Below, in pieces: positions 38,002-46,777 of a stretch of DNA of 64,000 nucleotides. The notes under the pieces are model-generated. The model saw nothing but the letters and a program-made list of their open reading frames with translations. It ran no database searches and had not been told where the DNA came from. The position numbers and the translations under genes are program-made. Source of the stretch: Citrifermentans bemidjiense Bem (GTDB taxonomy: Bacteria > Desulfobacterota > Desulfuromonadia > Geobacterales > Geobacteraceae); NCBI RefSeq assembly GCF_000020725.1, contig NC_011146.1:2107501-2171500 (forward strand). The letters run 5' to 3'. How positions within the stretch are numbered: position 1 is the stretch's first letter; every line of letters begins with the position of its first letter.

Positions 38002-38119
38002 GCCGTTGCCTCCGGTGCGTCTTCTGTCGCAATTGGATGTGGCCGCCGTGGCGCAAGCACTGACGACGCTTGTCCCACTTGCTCATCCTTTACCATGACG
38101 CAGTAGGATGCCGCAGTAA

Positions 38120-38137
38120 TGTTACATTGCTGTTACG
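38120..38137. promoter_or_regulatory. Pho box in the pstC / pstS intergenic region
   Basis: Plus-strand half-sites ATGTTAC and CTGTTAC 11 bases apart (minus strand: TCGTAAC, ATGTAAC). It lies about 118 bases from pstC and 280 from pstS copy 2. No equally clear -10 box at the expected distance is seen on the minus strand, so which gene it serves is undecided. Confidence 0.5.
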
Positions 38138-38330
38138 AATGAGCAAAATGTTTATGAATCCTTTACGCCGGTTCGAGCAGACAGTCGACTGAGGTACATT
38201 TCCCAGTTGGTGTTCATGTCAGCAGACAGAGGTAAACGGGGGGATGAGAATGGCTGCGTCGGAACAATCACAGATACTGCACCTGTTGCCTTACTTCTTT
38301 AGCTGCAGGATAAGTGGCGCCCGCGGCAAC

Positions 38331-38386
38331 TATTCACAGACTCTTGCCATGACTGTAACGAGATCGCGACATTGCTCGATTATAGT
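38331..38386 (+). promoter_or_regulatory. Pho box promoter of PstS copy 2
   Basis: Half-sites TATTCAC, TCTTGCC, CTGTAAC and TCGCGAC at 11-base steps, then 10 bases, then a near-perfect -10 box TATAGT at 38381-38386, 32 bases before the start codon of the gene. Confidence 0.68.
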
Positions 38387-38417
38387 CCTCGGCAAATCCA
38401 GAAAGGAGACATTCAAA

Positions 38418-39446
38418 ATGATCAAGAGCATTAAAAAAGCATTCCTGACCTTGGCCCTGATGGCAGCATTTGGTACCGCAGCGCAGGCATCCGCCGAGAC
38501 CCTCATCAACGGCGCCGGCGCCACCTTCCCGTACCCGCTTTACTCCAAGTGGTTCACCGAGTACGCCAAGGTGGATAAAGCGGTGAAGTTCAACTATCAG
38601 TCCATCGGCAGCGGCGGCGGCATCAAGCAGATCAGCGCGCAGACCGTCGACTTCGGCGCGAGCGACAAGTTCCTCTCCGACCAGGAGCTCAATGCAGCTC
38701 CGGGCAAGCTGATCCACATCCCGACCGTCATGGGCGCCGTGGTAGTGACCTACAACGTCCCGGGCGTGGTTAGCGGGCTGAAACTCAACTCCGAGGACGT
38801 CGCCAACATCTACCTCGGTAAGATCACCATGTGGAACGACCCGAGGATCGCCGACGACAACAAGGGGGTGAACCTCCCGGCCAAGCCGATCATCGTCGTG
38901 CACCGCTCCGATGGGTCCGGCACCACCAGCATCTTCACCGACTACCTGAACGGGATGAACCGCGAATGGGCGCAGAAGGTCGGCAAGGGCGCTTCGGTGA
39001 AGTGGCCGGTTGGCCTTGGCGGCAAGGGTAACGAGGGTGTCGCGGGGCAGGTGAAGACCACCCCGTATTCCATCGGCTACGTCGAACTCGCCTACGCCTT
39101 TGAGAACAAACTCCCCTACGCTTCGCTCAAGAACAAGGCCGGCGTCTTCGTCGAACCCTCCATCAAGTCCACCAGTGCGGCAGCCGCCGCAGCCGTCAAG
39201 GACATGCCGGCTGATTATCGCATCTCCCTGGTGAATCAGCCGGGCAAGGACGCCTATCCCGTGGTCGGATTTACCTGGCTCTTGGTGTACGAGCACCAGA
39301 AGGATGCAGCCAAAGGGAAGCAGATGGTCGAGTTCTTGAACTGGGCCATGACCAAGGGGCAGAAGATGGCCGCCCCGATGCTCTACGCGCCGCTGCCGGA
39401 GAGCGTCGTGAAAATGGTGCAGAAAACCATCAAGACCATCAAATAG
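38418..39446 (+). CDS. pstS: PstS-like phosphate-binding protein, copy 2
   Basis: A 342-aa periplasmic phosphate-binding protein: signal peptide ending near AQASA, then GAGATFPYPLYSKW, IGSGGGIKQI, DFGASDKFLS and HRSDGSGTTSIFTDYL. It is clearly homologous to copy 1 along its whole length but diverged, and is transcribed away from pstCAB. Start ATG 38418 follows GAAAGGAGAC; upstream in-frame starts would add a non-signal extension. Two binding proteins may offer different affinity or expression range for one permease. Confidence 0.92.
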   Translation: MIKSIKKAFLTLALMAAFGTAAQASAETLINGAGATFPYPLYSKWFTEYAKVDKAVKFNYQSIGSGGGIKQISAQTVDFGASDKFLSDQELNAAPGKLIHIPTVMGAVVVTYNVPGVVSGLKLNSEDVANIYLGKITMWNDPRIADDNKGVNLPAKPIIVVHRSDGSGTTSIFTDYLNGMNREWAQKVGKGASVKWPVGLGGKGNEGVAGQVKTTPYSIGYVELAYAFENKLPYASLKNKAGVFVEPSIKSTSAAAAAAVKDMPADYRISLVNQPGKDAYPVVGFTWLLVYEHQKDAAKGKQMVEFLNWAMTKGQKMAAPMLYAPLPESVVKMVQKTIKTIK

Positions 39447-39466
39447 GTCCCCACGAAGAACAGTGC

Positions 39467-39496
39467 CCCGCGGGGCGGCAAATGCCGCCCCGCGGG
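39467..39496 (+). terminator. Terminator after PstS copy 2
   Basis: Very GC-rich perfect stem CCCGCGGGGCGGC / GCCGCCCCGCGGG with a 4-base loop (AAAT) and a short ATTT tail. Confidence 0.75.
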
Positions 39497-39648
39497 ATTT
39501 GCCTTCCCCGCCGTCCCCTCGTATCACCCGGCTGATCCTTCTGGTTTTCCCCTATTCAAGAAGTCGCAAATTCTCTCCTCCTATTCGTAACTCACTCAGC
39601 AACTTCATACTGATCTCACGGGCACGCCTTCTTGCCGATTGCGCACCT

Positions 39649-39677
39649 ATGTAAAAACTCTGTTACAGGTTTGTTTC
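39649..39677 (+). promoter_or_regulatory. Possible Pho box upstream of alpha/beta hydrolase
   Basis: Half-sites ATGTAAA, CTGTTAC and TTGTTTC at 11-base steps. No clear -10 box at 10 bases follows, so this is weaker than the other sites. Confidence 0.45.
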
Positions 39678-39785
39678 AATTGTTGAAAAAAACCCATTAA
39701 ACGTTTACACAGAATGGTGCTCGGTAAATAGATTGTTTCCCAGAGGCGATGGCGCGGCAGCTTGCTTCCTGCAGGAGGTTTGCCT

Positions 39786-40850
39786 ATGAATGCTGATGAC
39801 CTGCTTTCCTTGTCCGACGAAACCGCTGTCTACCGCTTCCGGAAGTGCCATCGGTTTCATCCCGTGGTAAAGCAGCGGTCCCGGCTCTTTACCCCCATTG
39901 TTCCCTGCCTTGCAGGTGTCGGCTGTCTGTACCAGGCGCTGGCCAGTCTGCGGGACCGGCGCGAGTACGCTCCGCCCGGGACGCTGGTGAGCGGGGGCGA
40001 CTGTCATCTCCATTTGTTCTCCGCAGGCGAGGGGGCACCCTCGGTGATCCTCGAGTCGGGCCTGGGTGGGATGTGCTCGGGGTGGACCTGGGTCCACTCG
40101 GAGGTGGCCAGGTTTTCCCGTGTCGTTTCTTACGACAGGGCGGGACTTGGCTGGAGCGGTCCGGATCCCGGCCGCAAATCGGCCGTAGTTGCGGCGTGTC
40201 GGCTGCGCGCCGCATTGAGGCAGGCAGGGATACACCCGCCTTTCGTGCTCGTCGGTCACTCCATGGGAGGGCTTTTCGTTCGGGTTTTCGCCGATCTGTT
40301 CCGTTACGAGACAGCGGGAATGGTGCTGGTCGATGCGGTCCATCCCGACCAGCACCTGCGCAGTTCCGCGATCCGGACCCACATGAACTCTGGGTTTCGT
40401 TTTCTGAGGGCGGTTCCTTTTCTGGCTCGGCTGGGTTACATCCGCCTCTCGCGGTTTTTTCGCGACTGGGGGGACGGGCTCCCGGCCCGCCAGGCGGCCG
40501 AGGCTGAGGCGATGCTCGCGGACTGCCGCCACCTGAGGAGCACGCTCGAGGAATCTCTTGCCTGGAAGGAGATCTGTGCCGAGGTCCGCTGCGTCGGTGA
40601 GCTGGGGGACCTGCCGCTGGCGGTGGTCACGGCCGGTAGTGACGTGCTGCCTGGTCAGCCGGAACTGCAAAACGAACTTGCGGCGCTCTCCTCCGATAGC
40701 GTCCATGTCATCGTCAAAAGGGCGGACCACGTGACGCTGGTGACGCGTCGGGAGTATGCCCTGCGGGTAGTGGACGCGGTCCGGCACGTGGTCCGCAGAA
40801 CCACCTCGGCCCCAGATAAGACCTCGATCCGCGGCTGCTTTCTCCGGTGA
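39786..40850 (+). CDS. Alpha/beta hydrolase
   Basis: A 354-aa alpha/beta-hydrolase-fold protein. Nucleophile elbow GHSMGG with Ser159, oxyanion-region ILESGLGG near residue 90, SYDRAGLGWSG, and His315 in RADHVTL complete a plausible catalytic set. A hydrophobic stretch precedes the fold (about 35-55), which may bind the membrane. The substrate is unknown; esterase or lipase-like activity is likely. Start ATG 39786 follows GCAGGAGG. It sits between two Pho-type promoter regions inside the phosphate island. Confidence 0.8.
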   Translation: MNADDLLSLSDETAVYRFRKCHRFHPVVKQRSRLFTPIVPCLAGVGCLYQALASLRDRREYAPPGTLVSGGDCHLHLFSAGEGAPSVILESGLGGMCSGWTWVHSEVARFSRVVSYDRAGLGWSGPDPGRKSAVVAACRLRAALRQAGIHPPFVLVGHSMGGLFVRVFADLFRYETAGMVLVDAVHPDQHLRSSAIRTHMNSGFRFLRAVPFLARLGYIRLSRFFRDWGDGLPARQAAEAEAMLADCRHLRSTLEESLAWKEICAEVRCVGELGDLPLAVVTAGSDVLPGQPELQNELAALSSDSVHVIVKRADHVTLVTRREYALRVVDAVRHVVRRTTSAPDKTSIRGCFLR

Positions 40851-40911
40851 AAACCCTTGTGGGCCCATCCCGCCACCGGAATCTCCCTATTACTGCCGAA
40901 AAGCTACATAA

Positions 40912-40956
40912 CATTGTCCCGATTGCCACAACCCCGTAACGCTCCTTGTTCATAAT
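40912..40956 (+). promoter_or_regulatory. Pho box promoter of hydrolase-GH3-DUF2062 operon
   Basis: Half-sites CATTGTC, TTGCCAC and CCGTAAC at 11-base steps, then 10 bases, then -10 box CATAAT at 40951-40956. The first half-site is nearly the CATTGAC seen before the phoB copy 2 and phosphatase genes. Confidence 0.65.
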
Positions 40957-40983
40957 GAAAAAAAACGAACAAGGAGGAACGAT

Positions 40984-42063
40984 ATGGCTGGACTGGTTTT
41001 GCCAAGGGTATTGAGGACGGTAGCCGGGCATCCTGCGCTCGTTGAGGTAGCCTGCGCAGCCGCCGGGCTGTTGCGCCAGATGTCGATTAAACCTTTCCAC
41101 CCCTCGGTGAGGAAGAGGGAGCTGGAACTGAGGGACCTGGTGAGTCTCCACGCCTGTCGCGCCTTGGTGTTCAAAGAGAAGGGGGCGGGGAACGTGCCGA
41201 CCATCGTGGTCGGCGGCTTCGTGCCCGATGCCACCGAGCAGGTTGAGTTCCAGCGCTCGCTGCTCAGGGAATACGGCAGCATCTACTACATCAACTACCC
41301 GCGCCACGGCTTCAGCACCGAGCTGTTCTTCGCGCAGTTAGCGGACCTGATCGAGGCCATCAACAACCGGGACCAGAAACCGGTCCTCTTCGGCGTAAGC
41401 TTCGGGTGCGGCCTGATCGCGCGTTTCCTGCAGGAGAATCGGGACTCTAAGCTCCTCCGGATCCGTGGGGTGGTCATGGCAAGCCCGGTTCTTTGCGCCG
41501 AAGACCTGATCCGCCCGGTTCGTGAAAAAGGGGAGGGGGTCAGGATGCTGGAAAGTAACCTGCGGCGGATTCTTGGGCGTGCCGATAACGACGGCGAAGG
41601 GATCGGACGCCAGATCGAGCGCGCCAGGAAATGTTTCCAGTCGCTGTTCGAAATCGGTGCCCAGAACCGTTCCCTTTCCAGCAGGCACCTCTCGATCAAA
41701 AAGAAGATCATGCAGGTCATCGAAGAGACCCCTGCCGTGGGGGGGTACCAGCGCGTCCTGGCTCTGAAGCAGTTCGTGCGGCCGGCGGGGGAGCGCCCGA
41801 TATTCTGGGGAGCCGCCCTGACCCTTCTTGCCGAGGAGGAGGAAAACCTACTGGTCCCGACCTCCCCCACCCTGGGGCTTTTAGGCCACCCGCAGCAGAG
41901 GAAGACCCTCTTTCCCAACGGCGTGGTCAGACGGGTGATTTCCGACGTCGCAGGGGACGCAGTCGCCCACGCCTCCCTGATTTTTCACCACCGCTGCTAC
42001 AACCCGCTGATCCGGGAGTGGTACGAAAACCTGCTTCCCGCCAAGCTTAGCGAGGCTGTCTGA
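40984..42063 (+). CDS. Alpha/beta-hydrolase-like protein of GH3 operon
   Basis: A 359-aa protein with an alpha/beta-hydrolase core: VPTIVVGGFVPDA (strand and oxyanion turn), YYINYPRHGFS, and the nucleophile elbow GVSFGCG at about residue 140; a late His (DAVAHASLIFHH) could complete the triad. An N-terminal hydrophobic patch (about 1-35) is present. The substrate is unknown. AAGGAGGAACGAT precedes ATG. Its stop overlaps the next gene's ATG by one base, so it works with the GH3-type enzyme. Confidence 0.72.
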   Translation: MAGLVLPRVLRTVAGHPALVEVACAAAGLLRQMSIKPFHPSVRKRELELRDLVSLHACRALVFKEKGAGNVPTIVVGGFVPDATEQVEFQRSLLREYGSIYYINYPRHGFSTELFFAQLADLIEAINNRDQKPVLFGVSFGCGLIARFLQENRDSKLLRIRGVVMASPVLCAEDLIRPVREKGEGVRMLESNLRRILGRADNDGEGIGRQIERARKCFQSLFEIGAQNRSLSSRHLSIKKKIMQVIEETPAVGGYQRVLALKQFVRPAGERPIFWGAALTLLAEEEENLLVPTSPTLGLLGHPQQRKTLFPNGVVRRVISDVAGDAVAHASLIFHHRCYNPLIREWYENLLPAKLSEAV

Positions 42064-43655
42064 TGATGTTCAGCGATACCCTGAAGGCCGCCGCAGTTCC
42101 GGTTTTCGACCGCCTGGTCAAGGCGGGCGCCGCATTGCACGCTTCGCGTCTGGCCGGCAGCGACTCCGTCGCCGCGCAGCGGCGCATCTTCAGCCGCCTG
42201 CTGGCGCGCGGGGCCTCGACCAGGTTCGGCGCGGATTACGGGCTGTCCGAACTCGCCTCTTTGCCCTTCGCGCAAGCCTATGACCTGTTCCGCTCCCGCG
42301 TGCCGGTGCGCAGCTACGAGGAGTTCTGGAACGACTACTTCCGTTACGGCGCCCGCGAGTCGGGCGGCAGGGTGACTCTGGCGCTTGAAAACGTCACCTG
42401 GCCGGGGAGGGTCCCCTTTTTCTGCGAGACCTCCGGTACCACGGCCCCCAGCAAGTTCATACCCTTCACCACGGAGATGTTCGCTGCCAACCGGCGCGCC
42501 GCCCTGGACCTGACCTCCTGCTATCTGGGCGCGAACCGCCGCAGCAGGCTCATGGAAGGTAAATTCCTGTATCTGGCCGGCAACACCGAGCTTACCGACC
42601 GGGGCGAAGGGGTCTTAAGCGGCGACATGAGCGCGATAACTCTGCGCTACCGCCCTTCCTACCTGAAACCTTTCATAGCGCCCGATGCGGCGACCGCGAG
42701 GCTCCCCTGGGAGGAAAAAGTGGAGCGGCTGGCGGAGCTTTTGCTGCGGGATACGTCGATACGCGGCATCTCCGGCGTTCCCCCCTGGATACTGCTGCTG
42801 CTGAACCGCTGCCGGGAGCTCGGTGGAGCGCCGCTGGCCACGCTGCTGCCGAACCTGGAACTGATCGTGCACGGCGGCACCAGCATGAAGCCGTACCTGC
42901 AGGAGTTCGAGCAGCTCTTCCCGGCCAGCGCTCCCAAATTCCTGGAAGTGCTTCCCTCCTCGGAGGCCTTCATGGCTTTCCAGCGGCCGGGCGAGAACCG
43001 GATGCGGCTGACCCCCTACTACGGCGCCTTCTTCGAATTCGCGCCGTGCGACGAGTTGGAGGGGGGGCGGCCGGCGCCGGACGCCCGCTGCGTGCCGCTG
43101 GAGGAGGTGGAGGTCGGGCGCCGCTATGCCGTGATCCTGACCACCTGCGCCGGGCTTTGGCGCTACCATATCGGCGACACCCTGCGCTGCACCGATCGGG
43201 AACACCTCTTCATCGAGTTCACCGGGAGGGACCGTTTCCTGGACCGGTTCGAGGAGAAGGTGACCCAGGGGGAAGTCGAGGAGGCGGTCGCCCGGCTCAA
43301 CCTGATGCCGGGGGTGGAGATCCGGGAGTTCATGGTCGGTCCCCAGATCGGGAGCCGCCGCCACCTCTGGGTCCTCGCCTTGGCCGCCGGCTCGACCTTG
43401 TCCGCCGAGATGCTGGCCGGGCACCTGGACGCTTCGCTGAACGGCATGAACGCCGATTACCGCACCTTCCGCGAACAGGGACGGATCAAGCCTCCCCTGG
43501 TTCTGACGGTGCCCGAGGGGGAGATCTACCGCTGGTCCAAGGAGGTGCGGGGGAAACTTGGGGGGCAGAGCAAGATCCCCCATGTGGATCCGACCCTGGA
43601 GGGGGATCTGGTCGCGAGCCTGGCGCGCTACTGCGGGGCTGGCGGCGCACGGTAA
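42063..43655 (+). CDS. GH3-type acyl-adenylating enzyme
   Basis: A 530-aa member of the GH3 (auxin-responsive promoter) family within the ANL adenylating superfamily. Motifs: FCETSGTTAPSKFIPF (phosphate-binding loop), YYGAFFEFAP and LWRYHIGDTLRCTD (adenylate-binding region). Plant GH3 enzymes join amino acids to jasmonate or auxin; bacterial ones are uncharacterised in most cases. The hydrolase before it could reverse or trim its product, and DUF2062 after it could move it; both are inference. Confidence 0.85.
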   Translation: MMFSDTLKAAAVPVFDRLVKAGAALHASRLAGSDSVAAQRRIFSRLLARGASTRFGADYGLSELASLPFAQAYDLFRSRVPVRSYEEFWNDYFRYGARESGGRVTLALENVTWPGRVPFFCETSGTTAPSKFIPFTTEMFAANRRAALDLTSCYLGANRRSRLMEGKFLYLAGNTELTDRGEGVLSGDMSAITLRYRPSYLKPFIAPDAATARLPWEEKVERLAELLLRDTSIRGISGVPPWILLLLNRCRELGGAPLATLLPNLELIVHGGTSMKPYLQEFEQLFPASAPKFLEVLPSSEAFMAFQRPGENRMRLTPYYGAFFEFAPCDELEGGRPAPDARCVPLEEVEVGRRYAVILTTCAGLWRYHIGDTLRCTDREHLFIEFTGRDRFLDRFEEKVTQGEVEEAVARLNLMPGVEIREFMVGPQIGSRRHLWVLALAAGSTLSAEMLAGHLDASLNGMNADYRTFREQGRIKPPLVLTVPEGEIYRWSKEVRGKLGGQSKIPHVDPTLEGDLVASLARYCGAGGAR

Positions 43656-44134
43656 TGGCGGCCAGGTTTGGATGGGGAGCGCTAAGGGGGGCGGCGGCTG
43701 CCGTGGTCGGTTCCGGGATGTCCCCCGGCAAGCTGTCGTTGACCATCTGCCTGGGGAGCGCGGTGGGGGTCATGCCCCTTCTCTGGGGGACGACCGTCAT
43801 CTGCGTGGCGCTGGCGGCAAGGCTCAGGCTGAACCAGGCCGCGATGCTTGCGGTGAACTACCTTTGCTACCCGTTGCAGCTGGCGCTGTTGCTGCCGTTT
43901 TGCCGGCTGGGTGAGGCGATTTTTCCGTGGGGGGCGGCCGTAAACGCGGAGCTCCTCCTCGACGCCTTACATGGCGGCATCGTTTCGTCGTTCCGACTGG
44001 TGGCATGGGCCACGGCGAAAGGCATCGGCGCGTGGGCGCTCACGGCGTTGCCGCTGGCCCTTGTACTGCACCCCCTGCTGAGCGGCCGTTTCAAGGGCCG
44101 CTTAAGCGAAGGCGCCGCTTCTAGCAGTCGTTGA
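43655..44134 (+). CDS. DUF2062 membrane protein
   Basis: A 159-aa membrane protein with the DUF2062 pattern (SGMSPGKLSLTICLGSAVGV; AARLRLNQAAMLAVNYLCYPLQ) and about four hydrophobic segments. The function is unknown; DUF2062 domains often accompany glycosyltransferases. ATG overlaps the GH3 stop by one base (TAATG). Its 3' end overlaps the convergent 48-aa gene by 14 bases. Confidence 0.82.
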   Translation: MAARFGWGALRGAAAAVVGSGMSPGKLSLTICLGSAVGVMPLLWGTTVICVALAARLRLNQAAMLAVNYLCYPLQLALLLPFCRLGEAIFPWGAAVNAELLLDALHGGIVSSFRLVAWATAKGIGAWALTALPLALVLHPLLSGRFKGRLSEGAASSSR

Positions 44135-44267
44135 GCTGCCTGGCCAGCTCTTCTCCGTAGATTATTACGTTGAGCCGGCGGTACGAATCCCGTATCTGCT
44201 GAAGTTGCTCAAGGGAGCGGTCGAGGCTGCTGAAGGTCCTGCCGGCGAAGAAATCGATCCATTTCAT
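44121..44267 (-). CDS. 48-aa protein coupled to STAS gene
   Basis: A small acidic/basic helical protein (starts MKWIDFFAGRTFSSLDRSLE, ends RQLNDC) with no recognised domain. Its ATG overlaps the STAS-gene stop (ATGA) and AAAGGAGGGGGCGGC gives a very strong ribosome binding site, so it is probably translated. As the last gene of the partner-switching operon it may be an adaptor or output peptide; that is a guess. Confidence 0.6.
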   Translation of the reverse strand: MKWIDFFAGRTFSSLDRSLEQLQQIRDSYRRLNVIIYGEELARQLNDC

Positions 44268-44587
44268 GCCGCCCCCTCCTTTTTCTGTTCTGCCGGCGTC
44301 GCCAGCAAAAAGACGCCGGTCATCTTGAAGAGCATGGTGTGCATCTGACTCAACCCTTCCAGCCTGATCTCCGCCTTGCCGCTGATCTCCTTGAAGCATC
44401 GTAGCAATAACGCCACCCCCATGGAGTTGACCCTTCCCGCGTTGCTGAAGTCGAACCGGACCAACGGGTGTTTCACTTTTGCAGGGATCGCCATGAGCAG
44501 CCCCTCCGAGTAGGCGTCGATGGTGCCTTCCAGTACGAAGTAATCGCACGCTGCAGAGCCGTCTTTTGAAGTCTTTGCTGTGATCAT
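44264..44587 (-). CDS. STAS-domain anti-sigma-antagonist-like protein
   Basis: A 107-aa single-domain STAS protein (SpoIIAA/RsbV type). The phosphorylatable serine is Ser55 in GRVNSMGVALLLRCF, the position modified by partner HATPase kinases. It would be switched between free and phosphorylated states by the HATPase protein and the PP2C phosphatase encoded just upstream. Start ATG 44587 overlaps the end of the HATPase gene. Confidence 0.82.
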   Translation of the reverse strand: MITAKTSKDGSAACDYFVLEGTIDAYSEGLLMAIPAKVKHPLVRFDFSNAGRVNSMGVALLLRCFKEISGKAEIRLEGLSQMHTMLFKMTGVFLLATPAEQKKEGAA

Positions 44588-45537
44588 GCCGCTATCTCCT
44601 CTTCGATGATGTGAAAGCCGCGCGGCGCCGTCGGGTCGAGCATGGAGGCAAGGTGCAACTGCCCCCCGACCGCGGTGCGCCTGCCGGGTTGTACGCTTAC
44701 GTGGAACTGGTCCAGGAAACGCCAGACGATGAAGAGCCCCCGCCCGCCGCACTCGTCGGCGTCCTGGTATCCGTCGGCGTTGCGCGTCAGGCATTCCAGT
44801 ACCTGGTCCGGCTCAAGGCTCCCCCAGTTGTCCGTGAGGTTGAGCGCCAGCGTCTCGCCGTCGAAACCGAAACTAAAGACGATCACCTCCTGCGGCAGCA
44901 TCTGCCGTTTTTCTCCCTTGTTGAACATGGGGGCCCCGTGGCTGGCGCGGGGGGCGCCGTACATGGCGTTTTCCATGAGCTCGTCGGCCAAAAGAGATGC
45001 TTTTTGCCTCAACAGCTCCATATCGTCCCCCTGGCCGGCCAGTACCCGCTCCAGTGCGCCGATCACCTCTTCCTTGTCCTCGCTGGAGCCAAGTTCGAAG
45101 CTGTGTACCGGCGTCCCGGTCTTCAGGCAGGAGGCCGTATCCCAGGGGCGCCGCTGCGCCAGCATGGCGATCACGGCAGGGAGTCGCTCCCCTCCGGGGA
45201 GCTCGTGTTTGGCACTGATGGTGAGGTGCCGGATCCGGTCTGCCAGCAGGGACCTGAGCGGCGGCGCGCCCGCCTCGCGCGAGATGACCAGGAACTCCGC
45301 CGCCGGGCAGAGCGCGCGCAGCCTTACCACCAGCTCGGGGTACGCCTCCGGGTAGAGTTGCGCGGAGAGCATGATGACGCCGAAGCCGGCGTCGGCGCCG
45401 GAGTCCCGGAAGGCGCCGAGCGCAGAGGCAAGGTCTCCATCGACGGTGAGGCAAACCAGTTCCGCCACCTCCGACAGCGCTTCTCGCCAGTCGGCTCGGT
45501 CAGTTGCATCCAGGAATAAGGCGGCAATCTTCTTCAC
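44584..45537 (-). CDS. Receiver-like plus HATPase anti-sigma-type kinase
   Basis: A 317-aa protein. Residues 1-120 look like a degenerate receiver (ALFLDATDRADWREAL, GVIMLSAQLYPEAYPELVVRLR). Residues about 175-290 are a GHKL ATPase of the RsbW/SpoIIAB type with N-box ADELMENAMYG, G1 TDNWGSLEPDQV and G2 ECGGRGLFIVWRF. Such kinases phosphorylate STAS partners and often bind sigma factors. Fusion to a receiver-like domain suggests control by another signal. Confidence 0.78.
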   Translation of the reverse strand: MKKIAALFLDATDRADWREALSEVAELVCLTVDGDLASALGAFRDSGADAGFGVIMLSAQLYPEAYPELVVRLRALCPAAEFLVISREAGAPPLRSLLADRIRHLTISAKHELPGGERLPAVIAMLAQRRPWDTASCLKTGTPVHSFELGSSEDKEEVIGALERVLAGQGDDMELLRQKASLLADELMENAMYGAPRASHGAPMFNKGEKRQMLPQEVIVFSFGFDGETLALNLTDNWGSLEPDQVLECLTRNADGYQDADECGGRGLFIVWRFLDQFHVSVQPGRRTAVGGQLHLASMLDPTAPRGFHIIEEEIAA

Positions 45538-45561
45538 GCTTTGTGTCTCCTTGAGTTGTCG

Positions 45562-46752
45562 TTAGCTGCCATAGCAGGCGATCAGCGTCGTTACGTCGTC
45601 TTCCAGGGTCCTTTGGCCGGTGAAGGTGAAGATGCTCTCCAAAAGGCGCTCATGGAGCAAGTGGGGGAGGCATTTCTCCCTCAGCAACAGCTCCTGCAGC
45701 CGCCGGTAGCCGAACTCCTCTCCCGAGGCGTCGACGCTCTCCACCACCCCGTCCGTGTAGAGAAAGAGGCAGTCCCCGGGGGCGAAAGCGGTCACCGTTT
45801 CCGGATACTGCGCGTCCCGCTCGAATCCCAGGGGAAACCCGGAAAGGGTATCCAGCATCTCGGGAGCGGCGCCTGAGGCGCGCATGAGGAAGGGGAAGTT
45901 GTGCCCTGCGTTGGCCACGGAGAGCGAGCCCGCCGACAGGTCCAGGGTCGCGATCAGGCAGGTCATCAGTAGGGTCTGGTGCGCTGTAGCGAGGATGGCG
46001 TTGTTCATCCCGGCCAGAAGGCCCGACGGGGTGGTGACTCCGAGGGAAACCAGCGTGTGCAGGCTTGCCTTTGCGGCCGTGGTCACCATGCCGGACTGCA
46101 CGCCGTGTCCGCTCACGTCTGCGATCACGACGCCGAGGCGGTTTTCTCCCACCGGGAAGTAATCGAAAAAGTCGCCGCCGATCTCGGAACTGGTGGTGAC
46201 GCCGGCTCCGATGGCGAGCGGCCCGAAGCGGAACTCGGGAGGGGGAAGAAGGTCCTGCTGTATCTTCACCCCTAGCGCGACTTCTTCGCGGATCCTGGAA
46301 CTGAGCAGGTCGAGCGCCCGCAGAAGTTCCTTCTGCTGCTCCGCTACCGCCATCATCAGGTCGGAGACGGCCACCACGCCGAGACAGTCGCCGCCTGTCA
46401 CCAGGGGGAAGGAGTCGGTCTGCAGGGCGGGGTCCACGGCAAGAAGCCGCACCGCCGCCTCGTTCACTTCGAGGTCGGGGGGGAACACCACCCGTTTCCC
46501 CTTCAGGTCTTCGAGCAGGCAGTCGGCGGGCTTTTTCGCATACAGCTCCATGGCGAAGGGACGGCTGAGCAGGTTCAGCAGTTCGCGGCGGCTCACCGAC
46601 CCCTTGAAGCTCCCTTGCTCCGCAACCGCGATCAGCGGCAGTTCCGGATCTTCCTGGAAAAGGCGCAGGACGTGCTGCACGCTAAAATCGCTTTCTACGC
46701 TGACCGCGCTCCTGCTGATCTCTCCGAGTCTTAGCAATACTTCATGGCACAT
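45562..46752 (-). CDS. CBS-domain SpoIIE-type PP2C phosphatase
   Basis: A 396-aa protein with a tandem CBS pair (about 10-135; DPELPLIAVAEQGSFKGSVS, LVTGGDCLGVVAVSDLMM), a short coiled linker, and a PPM/SpoIIE phosphatase (about 175-395). Metal-binding aspartates are visible in GGDFFDYFPVGEN, VIADVSGHG, YTDGVVES and LEDDVTTLI. It would dephosphorylate the STAS protein. CBS pairs commonly bind adenine nucleotides. A Pho-type promoter (46778-46822) lies directly upstream, placing the module under phosphate control. Confidence 0.85.
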   Translation of the reverse strand: MCHEVLLRLGEISRSAVSVESDFSVQHVLRLFQEDPELPLIAVAEQGSFKGSVSRRELLNLLSRPFAMELYAKKPADCLLEDLKGKRVVFPPDLEVNEAAVRLLAVDPALQTDSFPLVTGGDCLGVVAVSDLMMAVAEQQKELLRALDLLSSRIREEVALGVKIQQDLLPPPEFRFGPLAIGAGVTTSSEIGGDFFDYFPVGENRLGVVIADVSGHGVQSGMVTTAAKASLHTLVSLGVTTPSGLLAGMNNAILATAHQTLLMTCLIATLDLSAGSLSVANAGHNFPFLMRASGAAPEMLDTLSGFPLGFERDAQYPETVTAFAPGDCLFLYTDGVVESVDASGEEFGYRRLQELLLREKCLPHLLHERLLESIFTFTGQRTLEDDVTTLIACYGS

Positions 46753-46777
46753 AGCGAAACCTTCCTTTCACCGCCGT

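Noticed and set aside
37908..38096. 62-codon minus-strand frame overlapping the pstC start
   Set aside because: It has no ribosome binding site or family match and overlaps the well-supported pstC coding region in another frame.
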